This document shows positions 47,387-58,200 of a stretch of DNA of 64,000 bases, piece after piece (within the stretch, counting starts at the first letter, position 1; each line of letters opens with the position of its first letter). The DNA lies in assembly GCF_002234675.1 (NCBI RefSeq), contig NC_019872.2:12583950-12647949 (forward strand), written 5' to 3'. The translations under genes were made by a program, and so were the position numbers. This DNA comes from Oryzias latipes. Taxonomy: Eukaryota > Chordata > Actinopteri > Beloniformes > Adrianichthyidae. The notes under the pieces are model-generated. The model was given only the letters and a program-made list of their open reading frames with translations. It was not told where the DNA came from and made no database searches.

Positions 47387-50300
47387 TTACACAAACACTT
47401 CCCTGCGTGCACGTTTTTCCTGAGGTAGCTGCCGTGGCGGGCCGGGCAGTGGGGGTGCAAGTGTGCGAGAGGGAGTGCTCGTGTCCAGCTGCGGGTCCGG
47501 CGTGGGAGGAGGGCTAAGGAGGGAGTCATAGTCGAAGCCCTTCAGGGGCTGCAGGGACAAAGTGAGGCCTCTGCGAGCCTTAGCAGCTCGGTCCGGTCTT
47601 TCTCTGAGCTCCAAAATCACCTGATCATAAAGGACAAAATGAATACTTTACAGCTCACTTTCTAATCAGAAAGCTGACTCCACTCAGGAACCCCCACCCC
47701 CCAGATTACCTCCACAGGCCGACGCTGCATGAGCTCAAGGTCAAATGTTGACTGGTGAAAGAAGGTTTGTCGCTTGAAGCGGTCGAGGGTCCTCAGTCGG
47801 CGGGACGGAGTCTTGCATAAAAGCTGGGAGGAGAACCAGGTATTACGGGAATAAAAGGAGCTAAAGTCTGACAGAATCATGATTGGATTTGGTCAAATTA
47901 CCTCACTCAATAACAACGACAGTTGGGAGCTGAAGCTTAGCGGCATTTCATATGGAAAACTCCTCACTTTCCTCAACATACTGCAGTGATCTGGTTCTGG
48001 AGGCACAGGGAACTAAGAAAAGTACAATCACAGAATAAACCATCAGGAAGTTTAACTTTTGATAAAAATAAAATTAAATAGCTTATTTCAGCTACATTTA
48101 TATAAGACCAGATCATCTTATATTTCCATACAGGCCAACCAGAGAGAAGGAGTTCACCTTCCCAGTGGTCAGAGAGAAGAGCAGAATCCCCAGAGACCAC
48201 CAATCAGCTGCGTGGTTGTAGGGTCCGCCGCTCAGCACCTCCGGGGCTGCAGATCCAGCAAGAAGACAGCCTCAGTCACATTTAACACAACACAATAGCC
48301 TCAAACTGTAAAGGTTGCATTGAAAACTCCTCCTCACCCATATACTGGATGGTTCCACATATGGTGAAGGCTCTCCCTCCTCTCTCCAGGCGACGGGACA
48401 AACCAAAGTCAGCCAGGCGGAGGTGGCCTAGAAAAGACCATTTTATTATTCTGGACTTTAATTTCTACATGATATCACAATGTAAATGTTGACTTTTGAA
48501 ATAAATCAATTAAAGAAGCATACAAATCTATCGCAGATGTGCTACTTATTGCCTAAGTGCAGCACAGGAGTATCAACAAAGCAGAAGCAGGATGCTTTCT
48601 AGAAGCTTCTGTATGTCTAATGCAGGTCAGAGCTCTGCTGGGGATGAGGATTTACTCACCGTTGTCTGTCAACAAGATATTCTCCATCTTTAAAACAAAA
48701 AACAAAACAAGAAATGACCTTTGTTTCAGTGCAAATAATAAGAAAAAACTAACAAACAAAAAAAACGACCTTTGCATTATTTTTTAAGTGTTTCCTACAT
48801 GTCTGGTTTCATAATGAACTTATTTTCCTTTGCAGATATAAAAAAATATTTTTCTGACAAAAATAAAAGTTTATCAGTTTATAAAACCCTTCATTTTAGT
48901 TCATGAACTGTGACTGACATTATAAGGGATCTTGCATGCATGCGTGTTTTTGTTTTGTTTGTTTAGTAGGCCTTGATCAGAAAAATGCTCTTTGAGCATG
49001 AATGATGCAAAACAACAGTCAAGCAGTGAGTTCACGTAAAAAAATGCAAGCAGGACCCTTTTTCAGTGAAAGCTTGTGAAGCGAGAAAAAAAACACATCT
49101 TCAAACTGCTGAAAAATCTTCCTGCTTGAAGGAAATGAACGATTTTTCTTCTTATTATGGCTGCACAAATGGATAGATTTTCCCCACTATTTCAGGAAAA
49201 AACTATCATTTTCTTTCATTTGTGTTACAGTTAATGTGAAAATATCACAGTTACTTTTGAAACAATGATGTTTTCCTACCTTCACATCTCTGTGAATGAC
49301 TCCAAAATCGTGTAAAAACCCTGTGGAGAAGCAGAATGAAAAGAACCAAAATGAGCAAAACAACACAAATAATCAGTTTTAAAGCCAAGTCTTTGATAGA
49401 AGTCTATAATAAATACTGGCAGGGCTCTTTCCTGTGAGATCCTTTGAGAGTTTATCATAATCAAGCATACTTAGACCATTACTTACTCTTGCTCCTGGCA
49501 ATGAACGATTTAATTATCAAGCTTAATGTGAAACGTGTTCACAAAGACTGGTATACAGCGCACAATGTTACCTGAACAGAAATTTTGATTACTTGGAAAT
49601 CATTCAAACATTTTTTTAATATAATATTAAATATAAGGATTAAATGTTTATTAAAAAAAGTAAAATTTCTTCTATAAACTTTGTTTAAAAAGTGTAAGAT
49701 GTCTTTGAGCCATAAGGATGTCATTTTCTAAGTGAAATGACATCCACATGTGCTCATTTATGCAAAATTGTAACATTTATTCACAACAGGAAAATGATTA
49801 GTCTTACTGTATGGCTATTTATTCTAATAAGGTTATTCAAAACCTTTATAATGAGTGTACATTCACTTTTATTTAAATTAAATGCTTTGCAGCGAAAGTG
49901 AGTAGCCAGATGCAAAAGTAGAATGTTTGCAAAGGTTTGTTAGTCATGTCTAAAAACAGATTCTGCACATTTTTTTTGTGTAAACTATTTTTTTTTTGCC
50001 CACCAGATTTGTATTCAATTCAGAATTTTTTTGTTGTTGTTATTTCTAAAGGATTTCCAAAAGTTTCTGCCCAAATTCTTGCAAACAGGGATAAAAAATA
50101 AATAAAATCAAAGGTTTATGAGAGATACGCACCAAGTGCACATCCCAGCTCTGCTGCAAACACTCGCACCGTGTCCTCTGAAAACTGACCAATCATCTGC
50201 CAGTAAGTGTACAAGTCGCCTGTGCTGCAGTAGTCGCACACTGTGGGAGCAGACAGGTCATTGAAATGCAGCTCTGCAACGCAGAAATGTGGCGGGGGGC

Positions 50301-53300
50301 CGGTGAAGGGCAGCGGGAAACAAACACAGGAGGAAAGGTGAGCACTGTCCAGAACCTGAAGCTCAGCCAAGTCAGGCAGTCGCCAGGAGAACTTTCTAGC
50401 TTCCATCCTGACAAAAGATGCACTCCAGCAGCTGATTTGGAACAAACACTGAAAGTTTGGGCTTTAATTGAGTTTAAAAACATCTTTAATAGTTGTTTCA
50501 CTCTTTTTACGTTGAGTATCCACCATCTTGTTGAAACAGATTAAAGCACAGCATCTGGACCATTGTGCTCTCTTTTGTTTCAGGGTCAGGAAGCAAATAA
50601 CTGGGTCACACACTGAGTCAATGTCGCGTTTGGAAAAAAAAGGATAAATGCTCCAGAGGGGAAGGGAAAAAGGGCAACACAGCTTCACGCAGCTTCCCAC
50701 CAGACATTGTGCATCTAAATAAGCAAAAACCTCAAAGACAAGAGGCTGTATGCATGGGATGGCTCTGTTGTTGGGGATTGTAGGCAGATTTCTGATTACG
50801 CTACAAGTGCTGAGGTGACAAAGGGGAAGAGTGAGGGGTTTGGTTTGCGTCTATGGCAGCTGGCTGACTCACTAATGTAGAGGTGGCGCTGAGTCTGCCA
50901 GCAGTCCTGGAGCTCATGGACAAATGGGTGACGAACCTGACGCTGCAGGCAACAGTCAAATGGTTTTAAACCTGCAAAAGCTCAATTCTGATCAATCAAA
51001 GAGGAGGCTAGGCTTTCTGTCGCCCATCATGGGCAAAGAGATAACTATTTTTCCTAAATGAACATTTAGCTTAAATCCTACAATGGTAAAAGCTAAATAT
51101 CTTGGCACATACAAACTGTTTACAACAATAGATTTTTTTTACACTTTTAATGAAGATTGCAGACTTTTAAAGCCATAAAAATGTGTCCTCAAAACAGCAC
51201 TCACCTGGATTATAACTTCTTCCTTTGACTGCTCCAGGACTCCCAGCTTCAGAATCTCAGATTTAGGTATAACCTGTAGCCAACACAAGCATTTCAGTTA
51301 AGAAAGGCGACAAAAATATATTTACAAAACTTCATTTTACTCTGTTTTTATCTAAGAAGAGGACAATATAAGCAAAAGTATTTCCCTTAAAATGAAGAAT
51401 CTAGTCTGCACCAGTGCTAACGATATAAACATTAACATCTCAAAGTCAATTAATAAACCAACAATTAAAAATGATACGCTCTCTCTTTAAAATCTAATAT
51501 GTATGCACCATAAAAGTGAACTGCAGTCACATATTTGTACGGCAGCAAAGTTTCAAAACAGGTGATTGAGAAGAGTTTGTTCTTCTCATAAAAGTTCTTT
51601 GTTTGTCTAGACAAGAATCTCCTGATAAACACGTTCCTGCTGTAAAAGGGACAGACTCCTTCACTTCACTGAAAAGGAGGGGGGGAAAAAGTATAGATGG
51701 AGGTTCACAAAACTTTACATGGAGTAGAAAATATTGATAACATATTCCTTTTTAGATTTCTTTTTGAATATATATTCCATCTTTCCAGTTTCAGAACCCG
51801 CTGCATTCCTTTCGGGGTCACGAGGTTGCTGGAGCCAACAGGCAAAGGTGTAATACACCCTGAACAGGTCGCCAGTCTGTTGCAGGGCCATTGTATTCAT
51901 ATTTAATGTGCAATATAATAATTAAAACAAACCAAAAATCTCTAAATATCATCAATGGAAGCAATTAAAAACAGGGCCCTAAACATATTTTGCTGCTTCT
52001 GAAACTCCACAGCTCCTTATAATAGGTTGAAAACACAAATCTGAACCCTAATTTACTTTTTTTTTACCATTTACTTCCACTAACAGCACTCAAATCATTG
52101 TTCACATATACGTAAAACTGCATAATTAAAAATAACTCTTGCTGGGTTATTATAACTCAGGAAAAACAAAACCTCAGGAAAAAATCAATATGAAGCCACT
52201 ATAACATAAAAAATGAGTAGTGCTCCAAAAAGTAACTCAGAAATATATAAATAACCCAATAATTGGGTTGAAGAAATTAATGTTTCCCTGAAATGCTGTT
52301 TGGTCGTGTTTTATCTGTCTACAGTATATCTTGTTTTTTCCACCTCTTTCAATTTCAAAGAAATTCTGTGGTTGAATTCAGTTAAAAGGTGTTTTATTAC
52401 GAATCTACTACTAAAACAAAGCCTTTTTTAAGTCGACTAAACATGTGGGACTCACTTTAACGGCGTACATTTTCTGCTTGGCTTTGTCCTTTACTTTCAG
52501 AATGGGCCCAAACGAACCTTTGGCAATGTAACCCAACACCTGCCAGGACAAAAACGAGTGAGAAGTCACGGTGAAAACAGAGGAGAGAGAGCAAAAGCAT
52601 AGTGGAAGAAGAGGAAACATTTCTTTGCTTTGTACCTGAAAGTGTTCATGCCCAGGCACAGGTCTGTGGGGGAATTCAGGCAGGAACACGGACACAAACC
52701 CTGGCAGGCTCCACTCTGACCTCAGCTTACCCGGCCCGACTCCTGCCAACCTCAGCACGTGCTCTGGGACTTCGGGAATCTTGTCGTGGAGCATTCGGTG
52801 ATGGCTGAGGCGCAGGGCAGGTGGAGCCAGACGACAGAGGCTTGCTGGGATGGACAGACCCACGCTGGAGAGGAAGCTGCGCCATCCCGACGAAATGTGC
52901 TCATCTGCCTGTCCTGAAGACCTCTGGGGAAGATCATGGGACTATCACACGACGGGAAAGATGAGCACACTTAAATCATCATGGATCATGCCAGTGATTA
53001 TGAACATATAAAACATCAACGGCTTTTCTGATCGAACAGCTTGAAAAAGTAAGAACCAGTGCTGAGACCTATCAAAATAGATGTGCCAATGAAGATCATT
53101 CAATTCTGATCTTGACCTTTAAGACAAAAAAGGGAAAGTTTGTGCAGAAAGATACTTTTATAGAGTTTATTTACTCTTTCTATTCAGGCCAAGTTTCACA
53201 AGCACCATTTCTTATTTCCTGTGCTTCGAAAAAAATGTTTTTTACAACCTCTCATGTAAATCTGATTTCTTTGTCAGAATAAAAGAAAAAGGTAATTTGC

Positions 53301-54751
53301 TTAAAGCTACTGGGAGATGTTTATTATGTCCTACTATATCACATGGCTTTTCCTTTACACTGATACAAGTCACAAAGTGAGCTGTGAGTAACAACCATGA
53401 ATCTCACACTGCAAACTTAATGATTTAAAAACCTTGTTTTGGGACATTCAAGATATTTTACCAGGTTTTAAGTTGTTTTAACTTATCGTTGCTCTAAAAC
53501 TTTCTGAGCTTTTCTCAGAATCAGCAAAAATGGGAATAATTTTTGTCTAATTAAAAGCTAGGATCTAGAAATAAAGAAATTATTATTAAAATATAATCTG
53601 TTCCTAACACTTGACAATAGACACACTTGGATAAAAAAAACCCTCAAATTGCACTGCAATCTCCCTGAATTTATGACGACTGCAAGACTTATTCTAAGGA
53701 ATTAGAAGAGTCCTGACAAGCCTCAACACAAGGACTGGATTAAACTCATGACATAGATTGCTTCCTTTATAAGTCTTATTTCTAATATAAATAATGTCCA
53801 GGTTAAAAAAGACCAGTATGGAGTTGTTTTATGTCATTGATTATATCACATGACCAGGTTTTTACTGTATAATCTGAAAGTTGTCATGATAGTATTTATT
53901 TGTTTATGTATTAGGATTTTGTACTTGTGTAATTTTGTGTTCAGTGTTATTGTTAGGAAAAAAAGCATATATCCTATCAAATAAACAAAAATGTTCTTGC
54001 CAAGTTTATGCGCAAATCTGGCATAAAAGTAACAGTCTAGTCCTGCATCCACAATATTTACTCAAAATAAATAAATCGTTAGTGGATATTTCTTCTTAAA
54101 GAATGTGTTGGTGAAGACATGCATTACTTCAAATGAGGTGAATGTATGGATCCTAACTCTGTGGAGATGTTGCACTGTTTCTTCATCTGGCCTAACACAC
54201 AAACAGAACGATAATCCAGTCGGCCTTGTCTTTAGTGCAGTCTCCGAGTTGGATGATGTGAAGCAGAACTGAGGCACTGTGGTGCAATATGGGTGCCATC
54301 AGCCATGCAGGATGTCATTATCATCCGAGCCAAAACAGGACACGATTCCTGGGTGAGATCACAGCCACCAATGTCGCATTCAACTAAAAAATGCTTTACG
54401 GTGGCATAAATGGAGGATTTCTCAGTTTAAATAACAAATAATTGCAGAAAACCGGAAGCATGCAAATTCTTCAAAATAAAAGTACTAATAAAGATATCAT
54501 TCCTCCTGATGTCAGCGTGCGCTGGTGACACTTGCTATCTTAATTCATAGCGAACCTCCTGCGAAACTAAAGTCAAGATGGTCTGCAACAAAATTCGTAC
54601 ATATTTTTTTTTAAAAGTCTGCTGTAACCCCCTTTTCAATTTCACCTGAATCATTGCCATGGAAACAGAGAACCCCATATGCGCGTCACCTCTAAGCAAC
54701 CAGGGTTTTCATCCAACTCACCTTCTTGCTTTTACTACCGTCGGCCCCCAT
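47387..54751 (-). CDS. rskr: RSKR (SGK494), ribosomal-protein-S6-kinase-related protein kinase
   Basis: A Ser/Thr kinase of the AGC/RSK-like group with little known function. Thirteen coding exons: 54722-54751, 52636-52923, 52456-52539, 51205-51273, 50873-50936, 50133-50240, 49280-49320, 48660-48687, 48338-48427, 48158-48246, 47902-48012, 47710-47823 and 47387-47620. They join to 449 aa (human about 410). [10 protein letters not shown] gives a Gly-2 start, as in human MGA, fitting N-myristoylation. Kinase parts: [14 protein letters not shown] (Gly loop, about 109), AVK (Lys about 134), HRDVKMEN (about 224), DFGLS (about 244), CGTIQYMAPEV and [11 protein letters not shown]. The N-terminal [12 protein letters not shown] block matches human RSKR. 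The Pro/Ser-rich tail of about 75 residues after VEV is longer than in human and unconserved. All core catalytic residues are present. aldoc to its left is also near it in human. Confidence 0.94.
49321..50132. other. rskr intron with no further feature
   Basis: An AT-rich intron of about 800 bp with T tracts near 49970-49996. No exon or delimited repeat was recognised. Confidence 0.45.
51780..51897. repeat. Short piece of a dispersed teleost repeat
   Basis: Phrases AGAACCCGCTGCATTCCTTT, GGGGTCACGAGGTTGCTGGA and GAACAGGTCGCCAGTCTGTT follow the order of the common fish repeat also found at 25311-25613. It lies in the rskr intron between exons 51205-51273 and 52456-52539. Confidence 0.65.
52924..54721. 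other. rskr first intron
   Basis: A 1.8-kb AT-rich intron between the ten-codon first exon and exon 2. No exon, RNA gene or delimited repeat was recognised. Confidence 0.45.
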
Positions 54752-54779
54752 TATTAGCGTGACCGAGCATCAGGCTGGA

Positions 54780-55080
54780 AGGTCGGTTTGCTCCTCACCA
54801 GTGACTCCGCGCGGGACATCGCCGCCCCCTCTTCCCCTTTCATTTACACATCACACGCAGATACGAATTTTGTGTGCAATATTCATTTAGTTCAGCAGCT
54901 GAGATTCGATGCAAAACGTGGGATGGCGATAAAAACAAAACAGGATAATCCCTTTTATGGGCAACGTCAGCGTAAATCCGCACACATTTACCAGGACTCC
55001 TGGACTTCAGCTCCCCCTGCTGGACAGCAGCTGCAATATAAAGCAATTAAAAAAAACTCCCCTCTGATAACACGAGTGCC
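54780..55080. other. rskr-cct8 spacer
   Basis: Only about 300-450 bases separate the rskr start from the cct8 3' end. The left part is the rskr promoter side (CpG-containing near 54808-54822). A minus-strand AATAAA at 55082-55087 is a good cct8 poly(A) signal. Confidence 0.55.
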
Positions 55081-55225
55081 TTTTATTTTGAACTTTGAAC
55101 ATAAAAAGCAGGGCGATGTTTACTTTCGTGGTTTTACTTTGTCAACCAATGCAGTTCCTACAAAATAAAAGAAAACTGAGCTTTAAATAAACAGGTAGAA
55201 AACGTGGGTGAGTAGAGCGTTGGCT

Positions 55226-55297
55226 TTAGTCGTCGTCGTCAAAGTTCTTCTTGCCCTCTGGAGGTTTGGGGCCGCCTGCTGGTTTAGCCATGATGAT
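55226..55297 (-). other. cct8: cct8 distal last coding exon (canonical tail)
   Basis: A strong acceptor (CATTTTCTTTCAG) is followed by 23 codons IIMAKPAGGPKPPEGKKNF plus four Asp and a TAA at 55226-55228. This corresponds to the human tail MAKPAGGPKPPSGKKDWDDD. It is phase 0 with the donor at 58588. A poly(A) signal lies at 55082-55087. Confidence 0.9.
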
Positions 55298-58200
55298 CTG
55301 AAAGAAAATGAAAATAAAAATAATTCCTACCAGAAGAAATAAAAGACAAATCCATGCAACTCAAAAAATAACATGGTCAGACAACAACACCCATTAAAGT
55401 TAGAAAAGAATTCTAATGAAAAGTACTAGAAATGCATGTGACAGGGGAAAATTTGGTTCAAATGACTGCAAATTCCACCCAATAAGTCTACAAAATATAG
55501 TAAGGAAATTAAGCCTAAAATTGGCTCACTCCGAACCAAGTTCTGTCTGCAACTCAAGACGTAAATTTCTGATGAACTATGGCTGCTCTGCCAAAAATGC
55601 CCAAGAAAATGGCAGATTTTTTTTATTTTGCCAAAAAAAAGAAAAGAAAAAGGGCATAATTATACTCTAAAAGACACTGGGGACGCTTTAAAAATAGATC
55701 AAAAGATGATCTGAGTGGGACCTAAAATGTTTTCTCTAGAAAACTTTGCACCACAAGAAATGAACAAGTTGGGCAATAAAATCTGTTTTTCTAGTCTTCT
55801 TTACAAGTTTCCAAGAACAAACAAACACAATACCTCTTGAGGATGTCCACTGAAAGAAAAAGGATTACATGCATCATGCAATCACGCAACATCCAGTTTG
55901 TTTCATGCTGCATCACAGTGACACACGCCGTGTTGTTAGAAGTACTAGAAAAAGTGAATCTCAAAATTGTTTGCATCTCTGCAGAGTTTGTCGTTAGTAG
56001 TGACAGATCTGTTGTTTTGCATTTAGTGTCCTTTGAGTTCATCTGCAGTCTTTAGTTAGAAGTGCACACACGTTCCGAGACCTACTGCGGGGGCTCTGTG
56101 TGCGCGAGAGCCCGCTAATGGGTGTCAAAATGATCAGGCTCTTCGTCCCAACCATCCTTGTCCCAATGGCCTCTCTGCTTGGGAGTTTTGGGTCCCCCTG
56201 CAGGCTTAGCCATGATGATCTGGGTTGCGCACACACAAACACACACTTAATATTTGCTGGTTTTTGTTGTTTCCACTGAATGCCATGTTTTTATTATGAC
56301 CGGCTTACTGCATCTTGGATTCTAAAATGTTGATGGCCATTTTACAAAGCTTCAATTAACAGGCTGCAGTGATGCCCTGAATTTCACAATGTCCAGCATG
56401 AATTTCTGCTTTTATTCTCTGTTCTATGTTATGGCCACGTTCTCCTACACAAACATCTAGATCATCCACTACTTTACAATCATGAGTTTGTTCAAAAAAG
56501 CTACATCAAATAGCAGGAACCAATAGTGTCACATGTAGAATTCTGGATGTGACTTTATCCTTCATATCTAGTTAGTTCATCATTTCCTGTTATAGGTTTG
56601 TTTTCTCCATTGGATGAGAAGGAAATCTCACTCAAGTAAACTACTGGTCAAGTTTTAGAACATGCCATTTTCAGGTTTTTGATGAAAGGTAAAAAAAATG
56701 TTTTATGTAATGTCTTGTTGCACTCAAAAATAAAAAACTAGGGCAAACGAGGAACTTCTTTCTTTATCAGAAGTGTGATGTTCTCTTAGACTAGGGGTGT
56801 GTATCCCAAGTGTCTGGAGCTACGATACGTATACCGTTACATGTCCTATGATAAAATACATATCGCAATATAGTAGCAGAACACATTTTCTGTGTTTTTA
56901 ACATTACGACTGAAAAAAACTCTACCTAGGGCTGCACGATATGAGGAAAACTCGCGATATGCGATATTGGTAATTAATATTGTGATAACGATATAAATTG
57001 CGGTAAATAAACAAATAGCAAAAAAAAAAAAAAACATAATTTCCATTTCACTGAAACAGTTTAGAAATTATACTCCAAATGACCCTTGTCGACGTAGGAG
57101 GCAAACATCAAACATAAAAGGGCTCATCTGATTGATCAACAACGTAAACGGGTCCTTCTAATTGGTTAAATGTATAAAGGGATTTATTTCATTTGTTTAA
57201 TATTTCAAGCTGCCATGAGTTTGTTTTAGCACATTTAAGGTAAACATTTATTGCGATTTTTGACATCTTTTACGGTATGCATATTGCACAGCTTGATGTG
57301 GCGAAAATGATAAATTTGTGCAGGCCTAACTCTACCTGAATATTATTACAGCTTTTATTATAATAAAATGGTAAAAGTCGTTTTATTTAATGATCACAAT
57401 GTTAAGATCTGCAACTGTATCGCATATACAAGTTGCTTTTACCAAAGCAAATTCACCCATAGTGCTTTGATTTTGGTAACTTGAAATATATTTGTTCTTA
57501 AAGGAAACAGTCAAATATCTTTCAGTATAAGAAAAAAACAAAACAAGAACAGAATGAATTTAACCACCAATAAGGTTCTAAAAGTATGATTGAGGAAATT
57601 AAGAGCGGTTTATTTTTAACATTGCTAAATGTAGCTTCTCCAGTATCTTTAAATGGTTCAGGAACCAGAACGGTGCTTCAATAACAAACAAACACGAATT
57701 CTTTCTAGAAACTAAGTGTCATAAGGCAACATTAACAGGGTGAAGGAGACGCTTTAATGTGGCTAAGATGCTTTGTTTACATGACAGTCTGCACTGCAGC
57801 TCCGTTTTCTCACACGCAAAAGTAAACACGGATTTCACCGCTCATCGCCACGGCGTTGGCCTTTTGCAGAGCGTTGTACACATCACTCTGATCTATAAGA
57901 TCGCTAAACTAGAATCTATTGCATTGAGGTTCTGCAGAACTTTGGCTCCGTGCACGGCTGATGCTCAGTGCATGAGTCGCTGTGCAGCTGCACTGCTTCA
58001 CTCGTTCTTATCTGAGCACGCTGCAAAGCACCGCCATCCGTGTTTTTATGTTGATGGCAGCAACATGGCACAGAGTTTCAGTTTGGTACCCATCCTAAGT
58101 AAAAACTAAGTAGTGCACGTGTCCTAACAACAAAACAAGCTGCTTCTCACAGATCTTGCAGTCTTTCTTCTTCCGCCTCTGTATTACCTGCTTCTGTTTA

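Noticed and set aside
52752-52970. Minus-strand frame of 72 codons overlapping rskr exon 2
   Set aside because: It is a different frame from the one that joins in phase to exons 1 and 3 and matches human RSKR.
57759-58109. Plus-strand frame of 116 codons in the cct8 intron
   Set aside because: No recognisable domain on either strand and it lies inside a composite transposon; likely chance.
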